This document shows, in pieces, positions 49,471 to 58,429 of a stretch of DNA of 64,000 nt. Numbering within the stretch: position 1 is the stretch's first letter; each line of letters starts with the position of its first letter. Source of the DNA: Kitasatospora phosalacinea. Lineage in GTDB: Bacteria > Actinomycetota > Actinomycetes > Streptomycetales > Streptomycetaceae. Under the pieces are notes generated by a model. That model saw only the letters and a list, made by a program, of their open reading frames with translations. It did not search any database and had not been told where the DNA came from. The position numbers and the translations under genes are program-made. The DNA is taken from NCBI RefSeq assembly GCF_000717185.1, contig NZ_JNYE01000024.1, forward strand, positions 13,539 through 77,538, read 5' to 3'.

Positions 49471-51624
49471 GTGGCGCGGCGGCGGTCTTCCGGGGTGTGG
49501 TCGGTACTGGCCCAGGCGCAGCGCGAGCAGCACCTGCGCGCCGAGGCGCAGCGCCGGGCGGCGGCCGCCGCGCAGCGCGAGAACGAGCGCGCGCAGCGGG
49601 AGGCGCAGCGGGCCGCGGCCCGGGGCGAGCGGGAGGCGCTGAAGGCGTACCAGCAGGGGCGGGAGTCGGACGCCGCCCGGCGGAGCGCCGAACTGGACGC
49701 GCGGGTCGCGGAGTTGCGCGGGGTGCTGGCGGCGGGGCTGGCCGGGCCCGGGTTCTCCCCGGCCGCGGGGGGCCGCCCGGTGGTGCCGCCGTTCGACCCC
49801 GGCCCGCTGGGCGTGCCGGTGCCGATGCCGGACCAGGGCTGGTACCTGGTGCCGCCCCCGGTGGGCCCGCAGGCGTACCACCCGGGGGCGCGGCGGCAGT
49901 GGGAGGAGCAGTCGGCGCAGGCCCGGGCCGCCTTCGAGCGGGACTGGCAGGCGGCCTGGGCGGCCGAGCAGCAGCGGCAGCACCGGCTGGCCGACTACCG
50001 GGCCCAGTACGAGGCGTGGGCCGCCGAGCGGCACCGGCTGCTGGCCGGGCAGGCGGCGCAGGCCGGGCGGTTGGCGGCGCGGCTGCGGGCGGGCGAGGCG
50101 GCGGCGGTCGCCGAGTACTTCGAGGCGGTCGTCGACTGGCGCGAGGACTGGCCGGACGGCTTCCCCGCCGACGGCGAGACCTCCTGGGACGCGTCGGCCC
50201 GGCGGCTGGTGGTGCGCTGGGAGCTGCCGCCGTACGAGGTGGTGCCGCCGGTGGGCCGGTACCGGTACGTCCGCTCCGAGGACCGCGAGGACGAGGTGGC
50301 CCGGCCGGTCGGCCAGCGCCGGGAGCTGTACCGCGAGGTGCTGGCGCAGTGCGCGCTGCGGGTGCTGGCGGAGGTCTTCCGGGCGGACGCCGACGGGCTG
50401 CTCGCCTCGGTCGGGCTGAACGGCGTGCTGGTCGCCACCGACCCGGCGACCGGGCGGGAGGGCGAGCGCTGCCTGCTCGCGGTGGAGGTCGGCCGGGAGG
50501 TCTTCGCGGGCCTGGCCCTGGACCGGGTCGCCCCGCTGGACTGCCTGGTCGACGCACTCGGCGGGCGGATCGCGGCCCGGCCGGACAGGGGCGGGACGGT
50601 TGCCGAGGTGCCGGCCTCCGCTCCCCCGCCGCCCGCTCCGCCCGCTCCGCCCGCTCCGGTGGCGGACGGCGAGGGGCCCGACCTGTTCGAGATGGACCCG
50701 CTGGAGTTCGAGGAGCTGATCGCCGAACTGTTCCGCCGCCGCGGCCTGCGCACCCGCACCACCGCGCGCAGCGGCGACGAGGGCGTGGACGTGCTGGCCG
50801 AGGACCCGGACCCGATCACCGGCGGGAAGATCGTCATCCAGGCCAAGCGCTACCGGAAGACCGTCCCGCCGAGCGCCGTCCGCGACCTGGAGTCCACCAT
50901 GCGGCGGCAGGGCGCCAACCGGGGCATCCTGGTCACCACCGCGGGCTTCGGGCCGGGCTCCCGCAAGCACGCCGAGGGCCAGCCGCTCACCCTGGTCGAC
51001 GGCCCGATGCTGCTCGCCCTGCTCCGCGAGCAGGGCCTGCCGGGGCGGCTCGGCCCGGCCCCGGCCCCCGTCCCGGCCCCGGCGGTGCCCGCGCAGCGGA
51101 GCGCGTCCGCCGTGCCCGCCGGGCCCGCCGTCGAACTGACGCCGGGTCAGAACCTGCTGCTGCCGGGCGAGGAGGTGCGCGTCCGGTTCCGGTCGGGCGG
51201 CGCGGAGGCCGACCTGACGCTGCTGCTGCTCGACGCGGACGGCCGGGTCCGCCACGACGGGGACTTCGTCTTCTACCACCAGCCGACCGCGGAGGACGGC
51301 GCCGTCGCACTGCGCCCGGACGACCGCAGCGCGACCGTGCGCACCGGCCGACTCCCGGACGCGGTGCGGCGGGTGGCGATCTCGGTCAACCTGGACGCGG
51401 ACGGCGACGGCACCTGCGCGGACCTGGTCGACCCGGCGGTGGAACTGGCCTGCGGCGGCGGCCGCTGGGTCTTCCGCCCGCCCGCCGACCCGGCGGTCTC
51501 CGCGATGCTGGTCGCCGAGGTCTACCGGCACCCGGCGGACGGCTGGAAGCTCCGCGCGGTGGGCCAGGGCTGGTCCGACGGCCTCGCGGGCCTGGCCCGC
51601 GACCACGGCGTGGACGTCGCGTAG
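49471..51624 (+). CDS. Mrr-type restriction endonuclease domain fused to a C-terminal TerD domain
   Basis: About 717 residues in four parts. Residues about 10-95 form a charged Arg/Ala/Glu/Gln coiled coil (AQREQHLRAEAQRR and similar), with further predicted helices to about 200. A middle domain follows (SWDASARRLVVRWELPPYEVVPPVGRYRYV to IAARPDRGG), then a Pro/Ala linker. The nuclease domain (about 405-500) has LEFEELIAELFRRRG, GDEGVDVLAED and KIVIQAKRY, a PD-(D/E)xK active site with Asp440 and Gln457-x-Lys459. The C-terminal 164 residues are a TerD domain (VELTPGQNLLL, LTLLLLDADGRVRHDGDFVFYHQ, VAEVYRHPADGWKLRAVGQGWSDGLAGLARDHGVDV). TTG 49450 and GTG 49456 are alternative starts. Confidence 0.88.
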   Translation: MARRRSSGVWSVLAQAQREQHLRAEAQRRAAAAAQRENERAQREAQRAAARGEREALKAYQQGRESDAARRSAELDARVAELRGVLAAGLAGPGFSPAAGGRPVVPPFDPGPLGVPVPMPDQGWYLVPPPVGPQAYHPGARRQWEEQSAQARAAFERDWQAAWAAEQQRQHRLADYRAQYEAWAAERHRLLAGQAAQAGRLAARLRAGEAAAVAEYFEAVVDWREDWPDGFPADGETSWDASARRLVVRWELPPYEVVPPVGRYRYVRSEDREDEVARPVGQRRELYREVLAQCALRVLAEVFRADADGLLASVGLNGVLVATDPATGREGERCLLAVEVGREVFAGLALDRVAPLDCLVDALGGRIAARPDRGGTVAEVPASAPPPPAPPAPPAPVADGEGPDLFEMDPLEFEELIAELFRRRGLRTRTTARSGDEGVDVLAEDPDPITGGKIVIQAKRYRKTVPPSAVRDLESTMRRQGANRGILVTTAGFGPGSRKHAEGQPLTLVDGPMLLALLREQGLPGRLGPAPAPVPAPAVPAQRSASAVPAGPAVELTPGQNLLLPGEEVRVRFRSGGAEADLTLLLLDADGRVRHDGDFVFYHQPTAEDGAVALRPDDRSATVRTGRLPDAVRRVAISVNLDADGDGTCADLVDPAVELACGGGRWVFRPPADPAVSAMLVAEVYRHPADGWKLRAVGQGWSDGLAGLARDHGVDVA

Positions 51625-51645
51625 CCGCGGGGGCGGCGGGCGAAG

Positions 51646-51776
51646 CCAGGGGCGCGGGGAACTGCGCGACCGGCCGGGCACCCACCGCAAGATAGCGGGC
51701 GGACATCAACTCACCGCCCTCCCCGCGTCCTTGCGGGCGTTCACCCACCGCCGCGCGCAGTTCCCCGCGCCCCTGG
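51646..51776. repeat. Streptomyces-type 23-bp inverted repeat
   Basis: Arms at 51646-51668 (contains GGGGCGCGGGGAACTGCGCG) and 51754-51776 are exact reverse complements around an 85-nt spacer. This GGCGCGGGGAACTGCGCG element recurs in intergenic DNA of many streptomycetes. Here it closes the nuclease gene; the rest of 51625-51838 shows no gene. Confidence 0.8.
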
Positions 51777-51838
51777 TTGCACCGCCCCGCTCGCCAGTGC
51801 CCGCGCCCCCGTACGCACCGCCCCGCTCGCCCGCGCAG

Positions 51839-52765
51839 CTACTCGCCGAGCGCCCGGGTGTGCTTCCACTCGGCGGCGCACTCGCGGTAGCCGAGCCAGC
51901 TGTTGACGGCGAGCATCGGGGCGTTGCCCGCGTCGTTCTGGGTGTACGCGGCGGTGAGGCCGCGGGCCTTGGCGCGGTGCAGGGAGTGGGCCTTGGCGAG
52001 TTTGGCCAGGCCGCGGCCGCGGTGGGTGGAGCGGGTCGCGGTGAAGGCGGACCAGTAGGTGCGGTGGCCGTCGGTCTGGGCGGCGGAGAAGGCGACCGCC
52101 TCGCCGTCGACGAGGACGACCGCGGTGAGGGTGTGGTCCTGGTCGGGGCGCTGCCAGATCTCGGCGAGCCAGCCCTCGTACGGCTGGTCGTCGAGGACGA
52201 GGTCGCCGGGTTCGGCGCGGGTGCCGTCGATGTCGACCAGGTAGATCGGGTACGGGTCGTCCAGGAAGTCGGCGGCGGTGCGCAGTTCGACGCCGGGCGG
52301 GGTGGGTGGCAGCGGGGGCAGCGGGGCGGTGAGGTCGAGGCCGGAGAAGCGGCCGGCCCGGCCGCTCCTGCGGTAGCCGCGGGCGGCGGCGAAGCCGAGG
52401 GCCTCGGGGGTGTCGTCGACCCAGCTGTGGGCGTCCCGGACGCCGAGGGCGGCGAGGCGGCGTTCGGCGGCGGCGAGCAGGGCGGTGCCGGCGCCCGTGC
52501 CGCGGTGCTCGGGGAGCACGCTGACGTTGAGGAAGCCCTGGTGGGGGGTGGCGCTCTCGGGCACCGGGCCGAACCGGGCGGTGCCGACGACCCGGCCGGC
52601 CCGCTCGGCGACCAGCAGGTGGTAGTGCGGCAGCTCGGCCTGCCAGGAGACCACCTCGGGGGTGGTGACCAGGTGCGGGCGGCCGGCCCGGTGGGCCGCG
52701 GCGGCGTCGGTGGCGTCGGCGGGTGCGAACGGGCGGATGCGGTACGGCGTCGAAGTCATAGGCAT
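51839..52765 (-). CDS. Double GNAT N-acetyltransferase
   Basis: 308 residues with two GCN5-related acetyltransferase folds in tandem. The first carries LNVSVLPEHRGTGAGTALLAAAERRLAALGV (acetyl-CoA loop R-G-x-G-x-G/A); the second has RSTHRGRGLAKLAKAHSLHRAKARGLTAAYTQNDAGNAPMLAVNSWLGY, a typical GNAT C-terminal half. The tandem architecture recalls mycothiol synthase MshD, but the usual MshD sequence landmarks are not evident, so I leave the substrate open. ATG 52765, with ATG 52759 also possible. It is divergent from the MNIO cassette. Confidence 0.88.
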   Translation of the reverse strand: MPMTSTPYRIRPFAPADATDAAAAHRAGRPHLVTTPEVVSWQAELPHYHLLVAERAGRVVGTARFGPVPESATPHQGFLNVSVLPEHRGTGAGTALLAAAERRLAALGVRDAHSWVDDTPEALGFAAARGYRRSGRAGRFSGLDLTAPLPPLPPTPPGVELRTAADFLDDPYPIYLVDIDGTRAEPGDLVLDDQPYEGWLAEIWQRPDQDHTLTAVVLVDGEAVAFSAAQTDGHRTYWSAFTATRSTHRGRGLAKLAKAHSLHRAKARGLTAAYTQNDAGNAPMLAVNSWLGYRECAAEWKHTRALGE

Positions 52766-52958
52766 GTCACGTTAGCCAGTCGTTCGTCCGTGCGCTGCTG
52801 AATTTCCCCCCACCCGGGCGGGAGTTGGTTCAGCGGGGGTGAAACCTCAAGTTCAGCTCTGAGTTTCCGTTGTCCTGCTTGGCATCGGCGCGCCGCGGAT
52901 ACACCCTCGGCAACGGGGGATCGGGGTGACCGGAAAACCCCGCGAAAGGGGGTGGAAT

Positions 52959-53798
52959 ATGTCTTCGTCCGATATTCCGCGATTGGGCACCGGCCTGGGG
53001 TGGCGCCCGGAGATCGACACCGCGGTGGAGCGGATGCCCGGCCTGGACTGGGTGGAGGTGGTCGCCGAGAACGTCTGCGCCGACCACCTGCCGCCCTCGC
53101 TGGTCGAACTGCGCGCCCGCGGCGTCACGGTCGTCCCGCACGGCGTCTCGCTCGGCCTCGGCGACGCCGCCGCGCCCGACCCGGCCCGGCTGGCCCGACT
53201 CGCCGCCGTCGCCGGGGCGCTCGGGGCGCCGCTGGTCAGCGAGCACCTGGCGTTCGTCCGGGCGGGCGGCCTGGAGGCCGGGCACCTGCTGCCGGTGCCG
53301 CGCACCCGGGAGGCGCTGCGGGTGGTGGCCGCCAACGTCCGGATCGCCCAGCAGGAGCTGCCGGTGCCGCTGGCACTGGAGAACATCGCGGCCCAACTCG
53401 CCTGGCCGGGCGATGAGTTGACTGAGGCGCAGTTCCTCGCCGAACTGGTCGAACACACCGGCGTCCGCCTGCTGGTGGACGTCGCCAACCTGCACACCAA
53501 CCACGTCAACCTGGGCGTCGACCCGGCCGCCGAACTCGACCGGCTGCCGCTGGAGGCCCTCGCCTACGTGCACGTCGCGGGCGGCGTCGAGCGGGACGGC
53601 GTCTGGCACGACACCCACACCCACCCCGTCACCGCGCCCGTGCTGGACGTGCTGGCCGCGCTCTGCGCCCGCACCGACCCGCCCGGGGTGCTGCTGGAGC
53701 GGGACGGCGCGTACCCGCCGCCCGCCGAACTGTCCGCCGAGCTCGACGCCATCCGCCGCGTCCAGCTCCTCCACCGCAGGGAGACCGCCCGTGTCTGA
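52959..53798 (+). CDS. DUF692 family multinuclear non-haem iron-dependent oxidative enzyme (MNIO)
   Basis: 279-residue TIM-barrel protein of the DUF692/MbnB/TglH family, which oxidatively rearranges cysteines or carboxylates in peptide substrates using two or three irons. It starts [11 protein letters not shown]. The probable metal ligands of the family are visible: His61 (PHGVSLGLG), Glu95-His96 (SEHLAF), Glu141-Asn142 (LALENIA), Asp174, Asn177 and His179 ([14 protein letters not shown]), His205 (YVHVAGG), Asp218, His220 and His222 (HDTHTHPV) and Glu247 (LLERDG). ATG 52959 has an AGGGGG ribosome site; an earlier in-frame start at 52926 looks non-coding. It overlaps the next gene by 8 nt. Confidence 0.92.
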   Translation: MSSSDIPRLGTGLGWRPEIDTAVERMPGLDWVEVVAENVCADHLPPSLVELRARGVTVVPHGVSLGLGDAAAPDPARLARLAAVAGALGAPLVSEHLAFVRAGGLEAGHLLPVPRTREALRVVAANVRIAQQELPVPLALENIAAQLAWPGDELTEAQFLAELVEHTGVRLLVDVANLHTNHVNLGVDPAAELDRLPLEALAYVHVAGGVERDGVWHDTHTHPVTAPVLDVLAALCARTDPPGVLLERDGAYPPPAELSAELDAIRRVQLLHRRETARV

Positions 53799-54228
53799 GC
53801 AGCACGAGTACCTGATCCGCGACCGTGCCGACGCCGAACTCGCGCTCGACCGGGTCCGGTTGGCCCACCGCCAGGAGCAGCTGCTGGCCGCCCTGGTGGC
53901 CGGCGGCCCCGCCCCCGCGGGCTTCGACCCGGAGCAGCTGCGCGGCCAGGCCGCGGGCCTGCTCGCCAAGCGCCGGGAGACCGTCGGCCACCTGCTGCCC
54001 GAACTCCCCGAACTGCTCGGCCCCGACTTCGCCCCGCTGTTCACCCGCTACGCCACCGGCCGCCCGCTCACCGGCGGCCACCGCGCCGACGCCCGCGCCT
54101 TCGCCGCCTGGGCCCTCGACACCGCCCCCGACGCCCCCTGGCACCCCGCCCTGCGCCGCCTGCTGCACCCCGCCGCCTCCCGCTGGAGCCGCCTGCTGCC
54201 GCGCCGGTCGGCGAGGACGCACCCGTAA
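53791..54228 (+). CDS. Conserved partner protein of the DUF692 enzyme
   Basis: 145-residue, mostly helical protein with no known family that I recognise. It starts with GTG 53791 inside the end of the MNIO gene, an 8-nt overlap that implies coupled translation in a fixed ratio. Sequence features: [34 protein letters not shown], a central [53 protein letters not shown] and an Arg-rich tail. MNIO enzymes usually need a small companion (such as TglI or MbnC) that recognises the substrate; position and size suit that role here, but this is inferred from context. Confidence 0.8.
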   Translation: MSEQHEYLIRDRADAELALDRVRLAHRQEQLLAALVAGGPAPAGFDPEQLRGQAAGLLAKRRETVGHLLPELPELLGPDFAPLFTRYATGRPLTGGHRADARAFAAWALDTAPDAPWHPALRRLLHPAASRWSRLLPRRSARTHP

Positions 54229-54252
54229 CCGCCCCGCCGCACCGCCACGCTT

Positions 54253-54310
54253 CGCCGCGCACCGCACCGTCCCGCACCAGCACACTCCGCCGCGCACCGC
54301 ACCGTCCCGC
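54253..54310. repeat. Direct 23-bp repeat in the intergenic gap
   Basis: The same 23-mer (contains CGCGCACCGCACCGTCCCGC) occurs at 54253-54275 and 54288-54310, in the gap between the partner gene and the first membrane gene. Only two copies; it probably arose by duplication. Confidence 0.8.
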
Positions 54311-54342
54311 GCAGCGCCCCACACAGAAGGGATCCACGGGGG

Positions 54343-55398
54343 ATGTGGAACTTCCGGTTCGTCCTGGCCTTCGCGCTCGTCGCGCTCTCGCTCGCCGTCG
54401 CCGCCGCCTTCAACCGGCGCAGCCGCCGGGTCACCGACCCGCAGGGCCTGCCCGGGCGGGGCCTGCCGCTGCTGGACGTCGCCTTCCTGGCCGGCGGCCC
54501 CGCCCGGGTCGTCGACACCGCTCTGGTCCGGATGGAGCGCGAGGGCCGGGTGGTGGTCTCCCGGGCCCGCCGGGTCACCGTCACCTCCGACCGGACGTCC
54601 GACCCGGTCGAGCGCGTCCTGGTCACCGCCGTCGGCGGCCGGGCCGGGCGCGACCTGTCGGTGCTGCGCTCCTCCGTGGTGGGCAGCCCCGAGGTGCAGC
54701 GGATCGGCGACGGGCTCGCCGCCCGCGGTCTGCTGCGCCACCCCGCCGCGCTGAGGGCCGCCTGGCGGGCCCGCAAGCTGGTGGTGCTGGCGCTGCTCGT
54801 GACGCTGGTGCTCGGCGTGGTCTCCACCGTCCAGTGGCTGGACGGGCCGGACCGGGACTCGTCCGCGCCGCCGGTCTTCCCGTACGGCGTGCTGGTGCTG
54901 TTCACGGTCGTCAGCCTGGTCGCGACCCGGCCCGCGAAGAGCAGGATCACCCCGGCCGGGCGGCGCCAGCTGCAGCTCGTCCGCGGCAGCACCCCGTGGC
55001 GGCCGCGCGAGGTCGCCGCCGGGCAGGCCGGGCACGCCGAACTGATCGGCGCGTTCGCCCTGGACGGCACCCAGGCGCTGCGCGGGTCCGAGCACCGGGC
55101 GCTGCGCGAGGCGCTGACCGGCCCGTACTCCGCCACCCGTCCGGCCCGCTCCTCCCGGGGTTCGGGGGCGGACGGCACCACGGGGCTCGCCACCGGCGCC
55201 GCGGCGGCGTGGTGCGGGGCGTCCCCGGCGTCCTCCTGCGGGTCCTCGGGCGGGTCCTCGGGCGGCCACGGCTCCTCGCACCACTCCTGCGGCGGCTCGT
55301 CCTCGCACTCCTGCGGCGGTTCGTCGAGCTCCTGCGGCGGTTCGTCGAGTTCCTGCGGGTCGAGCTGCGGCGGCGGTGGCTGCGGCGGCGGTTCCTGA
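54343..55398 (+). CDS. TIGR04222-type membrane protein with a Cys/Ser/Gly-rich C-terminal tail
   Basis: 351 residues. Transmembrane helices at about 5-23, 146-164 and 180-195. The conserved domain is LLDVAFLAGGPARVVDTALVRMEREGRV (residues 43-70) with a helical continuation to about 140. From residue 265 the protein becomes low-complexity: ARSSRGSGADGTTG, then eight cysteines from Cys291 on, in units such as SCGGSSS, SSCGSSC and GGGGCGGGS at the very end. The tail resembles a RiPP-like modification segment. Gene order directly after the MNIO enzyme and partner suggests the tail is their substrate. Function unknown. Confidence 0.85.
   Translation: MWNFRFVLAFALVALSLAVAAAFNRRSRRVTDPQGLPGRGLPLLDVAFLAGGPARVVDTALVRMEREGRVVVSRARRVTVTSDRTSDPVERVLVTAVGGRAGRDLSVLRSSVVGSPEVQRIGDGLAARGLLRHPAALRAAWRARKLVVLALLVTLVLGVVSTVQWLDGPDRDSSAPPVFPYGVLVLFTVVSLVATRPAKSRITPAGRRQLQLVRGSTPWRPREVAAGQAGHAELIGAFALDGTQALRGSEHRALREALTGPYSATRPARSSRGSGADGTTGLATGAAAAWCGASPASSCGSSGGSSGGHGSSHHSCGGSSSHSCGGSSSSCGGSSSSCGSSCGGGGCGGGS
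55290..55370 (+). repeat. Tandem repeat encoding the SCGGSSS units
   Basis: About four imperfect 21-nt copies built on TCCTGCGGCGGTTCGTCG, each giving a Ser-Cys-Gly-Gly-Ser-Ser-Ser heptad. They form the C-terminal Cys-rich segment of the membrane protein and differ mainly at silent or Ser/His positions, which suggests protein-level selection for regular cysteine spacing. Confidence 0.75.
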
Positions 55399-55464
55399 GC
55401 CCCGCCGAGTCACAGTTCGGTATCGCGGCCCGGGTATGCGTTCCGCTCCCGGCACGCACAGGAC

Positions 55465-55470
55465 TAGAAC
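55465..55470 (+). promoter_or_regulatory. -10-like element for the second membrane gene
   Basis: TAGAAC, 7 nt before ATG 55478 without a ribosome site; possible leaderless internal promoter. Confidence 0.4.
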
Positions 55471-55477
55471 GAAACCC

Positions 55478-56239
55478 ATGTGGGTGCTGCTACTGATCCC
55501 GTCCTGTGCCGCCGCGGTGTACTCCTGCCTCCGGTTGGTGCGGGTCGCCGCGATCGCCGACGCCCTCGCCGGGCGGTCCCCGCACGCCGCCCACCACCCC
55601 TCCGGCGTGGGCCTGTACGAGACCGCGTACCTGGCCGGCGGGCCCGCCCGGGTGGTCGACCTGGCGCTGGTCCGGATGGCCGGGGTGGGCCGTCTGCACC
55701 TCGCCCACACCGGCTGGACCACCGTCGTCGACCCGCGGGGCCGCGGCCGCCTCGAACGGGCCCTGATCGGCGCGATCGGCCCCGAGGGCCAGTGCCGCAC
55801 CGCCCAGTTGAAGGCCGTGCTGGCCGCGCACCCCACCGTCCGCGACATCGGCGACCGGCTCACCAGCGCGGGGCTGGCCACCCCGGCCGTCGTCCGCGAC
55901 CACGCCCTGCGGGCGGTGCGGCAGGTCCGCTACGCGCTGGTCGGCGCGGCCTCGATGCTGCTGCTCACCGTCCTGCTGACCGCCCCCGACGGGGCCGCCG
56001 CCCGCACCGCCGCCGCCTGGTACGCCCTCCCCCTGGTCCTGACCGGCGGCACCCTGCTGATGGCCCGGGTCGACGTCCACGCCTACACCGCCTGGGCCGC
56101 CCCCGCGGGCCAGACCCTGCTGCGGACCCTCCCCTGCCGCCACGCGCCCGCCACCGACGACGACCTGCTCACCGCCGTCGCCATCTCCGGCCCCGCCGCC
56201 GTCCAGGACCCCCGGCTGCGCGCCGCGCTCGACTCGTAG
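55478..56239 (+). CDS. Second TIGR04222-type membrane protein, without the Cys tail
   Basis: 253 residues, a paralogue of the gene upstream: GLYETAYLAGGPARVVDLALVRMAGVGRL matches the LAGGPARVVDTALVRM core. It has an N-terminal helix with two cysteines (LLLIPSCAAAVYSCLRLV), the shared helical domain, and two further helices near SMLLLTVLLTA and WYALPLVLTGGTLLM. The C-terminal third is short and non-repetitive; there is no Ser/Cys tail. It could be a partner subunit of the first membrane protein, forming a hetero-oligomer, or a regulator of it. It ends 16 residues after TDDDLLTAVAIS and is followed by a terminator. Confidence 0.82.
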   Translation: MWVLLLIPSCAAAVYSCLRLVRVAAIADALAGRSPHAAHHPSGVGLYETAYLAGGPARVVDLALVRMAGVGRLHLAHTGWTTVVDPRGRGRLERALIGAIGPEGQCRTAQLKAVLAAHPTVRDIGDRLTSAGLATPAVVRDHALRAVRQVRYALVGAASMLLLTVLLTAPDGAAARTAAAWYALPLVLTGGTLLMARVDVHAYTAWAAPAGQTLLRTLPCRHAPATDDDLLTAVAISGPAAVQDPRLRAALDS

Positions 56240-56261
56240 AGCCGGGGCCCGGGAAACGGGT

Positions 56262-56283
56262 GAGGGCCCCCTCGGGGGCCCTC
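56262..56283. terminator. Bidirectional terminator
   Basis: GAGGGCCCC (56262-56270) / GGGGCCCTC (56275-56283), between the membrane gene and hemQ, which converge here. Confidence 0.75.
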
Positions 56284-56318
56284 GTCCGTCCGTACCGTCC
56301 CCGCCCGTGGCGTCCCCG

Positions 56319-57029
56319 TCAGTACAGGCCGGAGAGCAGGTCGGCGACCGGCTTGCGGCGGCCGGTGAAGAAGGGGACCTCCTCGCGGACGTGCAGCCGG
56401 GCGCGGGAGGGGCGCAGGTCGCGCATCAGGTCGACGATGCGGTGGAGCTCGTCGGCCTCGAAGGCCAGCAGCCACTCGTAGTCGCCGAGGGCGAAGGAGG
56501 CGACGGTGTTGGCGCGCACGTCCGGGTAGCCGCGGGCCATCATGCCGTGCTCGGCGAGCATCGCCCGGCGCTCCTCGTCGGGGAGCAGGTACCACTCGTA
56601 GGAGCGGACGAAGGGGTAGACGCAGACGTACTCGCGGGGGTGCTCGTCGGCGAGGAACGCGGGGATGTGCGACTTGTTGAACTCGGCGGGGCGGTGCAGC
56701 GCCATGTTCGACCAGACCGGCTCCAGGTGGCGGCCGAGCGCGGTGCGGCGGAAGCGGTTGTACGCCTCCTGCAGGTCGTCGGAGTCCTCGGCGTGCCACC
56801 AGACCAGGATGTCGGCGTCGGCGCGCAGGCCGGAGACGTCGTAGGTGCCGCGGACGACCACGTCCTTGGCGGCGAGCTGCTCGAAGAGGGCGTCGACCTC
56901 GGCGGCGAGCGCGGTGCGGTCCTCGGGGAGGGCGTCCTTGAGCTTGAACACCGACCACATGGTGTAGCGGATGACCTGGTTGAGGTCGCGGGCCTTCTTC
57001 TTCACGGGCTGCTCAGTGCTTTCGGTCAT
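56319..57029 (-). CDS. hemQ: Coproheme decarboxylase HemQ (chlorite dismutase-like)
   Basis: Last enzyme of the actinobacterial/firmicute coproporphyrin pathway: uses hydrogen peroxide to decarboxylate coproheme III to haem b. 236 residues. [58 protein letters not shown], the tyrosine-bearing [31 protein letters not shown] and the haem-ligand His region [15 protein letters not shown] are all present. ATG 57029 overlaps the hemY stop as ATGA. It acts directly after HemY and ferrochelatase (the latter not in this window). Confidence 0.95.
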   Translation of the reverse strand: MTESTEQPVKKKARDLNQVIRYTMWSVFKLKDALPEDRTALAAEVDALFEQLAAKDVVVRGTYDVSGLRADADILVWWHAEDSDDLQEAYNRFRRTALGRHLEPVWSNMALHRPAEFNKSHIPAFLADEHPREYVCVYPFVRSYEWYLLPDEERRAMLAEHGMMARGYPDVRANTVASFALGDYEWLLAFEADELHRIVDLMRDLRPSRARLHVREEVPFFTGRRKPVADLLSGLY

Positions 57030-58429
57030 GAGCCCATTGTCCCTTCTGTGCGGGTGGTGCCGGTGCCGGGGGTGAGGAGCTCCGCGGCCCGCCGGGCCCC
57101 GGCGACGACGGCGGGGATGCCGACGCCGTCGTACGCGGCGCCGCAGACCGCGATCGCGCCGAGCGCGTCGAGGTGGGTGCGGATCCGGGCGACCCGGTCG
57201 AGGTGGCCGACGGGGTACTGCGGGAGTCCGGCCCGCCAGCGGGTGACGGCGTGGTCGTACGGGGTGGCGTGCAGGCCGACGGCGGTGCGCAGGTCGGCGA
57301 GGGAGCGGGCGACGAGTTCGGCGTCGTCCAGGTCGAGGGCGGCGTCCTCGCGGTGGCGGCCGAGCGAGGTGCGCAGCAGGAAGGCGTCGGGGGCGGAGCG
57401 TTCCAGCCAGCCCCACTTGTTGCTGGAGAAGGTGGACGCCTTGATGCTGCGCCGGTCGACCGGCGGGACGAGGAAGCCGCTGCCGGTGAGCGGGCTGTCC
57501 GCGAGGTCGGCGCGGCGGAAGGCGAGGGTGACCAGGGCCATGGACGCGTACTCGACGGCGCGCAGTTCGGCGGCGGCGCCGGGGGCGTCGGCGGCGAGCA
57601 GGGCGGCGGCCTGCGGGGCGGGGACGGCCAGCACGACGGCGTCGGCGGCGAGTTGGCGTCCGCCGGTGGTGATCCGCCAGCCGTCGGGGGTGCGGCGCAG
57701 GGCGTCGACGGGGTGGTCGGTGAGCAGTTCGGCGCCGTGCGCGCGGTCGTGGGCGGCGACGGCGTCGGGGAGGGTGCCGAGGCCGCCGCGCAGGCCCTGG
57801 AAGACCGGCCCGGTGGCGGTGGCGCGGCCGGCGAGTTCGCGGATCGCGGTGGTCAACGAGCCGCCCTGCTGGGCGAGTCGGAGCAGTTGCGGGACGGCGG
57901 CGCGGATCGAGATCTCGTCGGCGTGCCCGGCGTACACGCCGCCGAGCAGCGGTTCGACGAGCCGGTCGACGACCTCACGGCCGAGCCGGTCGGCGACGTA
58001 CCGGCCGATCGGGGCGTCCTCGCCGATCTCGGCGGGCTGCTCGCGGGAGGCCCGTTCCAGGCCCTCGGGGGTGAGCACGCCGGAGGCCTTCAGTGCGTCC
58101 AGGTCGCCCGGTACGCCCATGAGTTGGCCGCCGGGCAGCGGGCGCAGGCCCTCCCTGGTCCAGATCGCGGCCTTGGCCGTGCTGGGCGGTTCGAGCAGTT
58201 CGCCGAGGCCGACCCGGCGGGCCAGGTCGACGGCTTCGGGGCGGCGGGCGAGCATCGACTCGGCGCCGAGGTCGACCCGGACGCCGCCGACCTCGCCGCC
58301 GTGCAGCTTCCCGCCGAAGCGTCCGGACGCCTCCAGCACGGTCACCCGCACCGCTGCGTCCCCGAGGAAGGCGGCCGCGGCCAGGCCCGCGATGCCGCCA
58401 CCGATCACCACGACGTGAGGTTTCGCCAT
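57026..58429 (-). CDS. hemY: Coproporphyrinogen III/protoporphyrinogen oxidase, HemY/HemG type
   Basis: FAD-dependent oxidase, 467 residues, of the HemY family; in the coproporphyrin pathway it oxidises coproporphyrinogen III to coproporphyrin III. FAD motif [59 protein letters not shown] and the C-terminal [32 protein letters not shown] 58429 (MAKPHVVV). Translationally coupled to hemQ, which argues for the CPP route rather than the classical one. The MNIO cassette and hemQ converge on one terminator. Confidence 0.93.
   Translation of the reverse strand: MAKPHVVVIGGGIAGLAAAAFLGDAAVRVTVLEASGRFGGKLHGGEVGGVRVDLGAESMLARRPEAVDLARRVGLGELLEPPSTAKAAIWTREGLRPLPGGQLMGVPGDLDALKASGVLTPEGLERASREQPAEIGEDAPIGRYVADRLGREVVDRLVEPLLGGVYAGHADEISIRAAVPQLLRLAQQGGSLTTAIRELAGRATATGPVFQGLRGGLGTLPDAVAAHDRAHGAELLTDHPVDALRRTPDGWRITTGGRQLAADAVVLAVPAPQAAALLAADAPGAAAELRAVEYASMALVTLAFRRADLADSPLTGSGFLVPPVDRRSIKASTFSSNKWGWLERSAPDAFLLRTSLGRHREDAALDLDDAELVARSLADLRTAVGLHATPYDHAVTRWRAGLPQYPVGHLDRVARIRTHLDALGAIAVCGAAYDGVGIPAVVAGARRAAELLTPGTGTTRTEGTMGS

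Noticed and set aside
54253..54310. Repeat pair as a CRISPR remnant
   Set aside because: Only two copies, no palindromic unit, unequal spacer and no cas genes.
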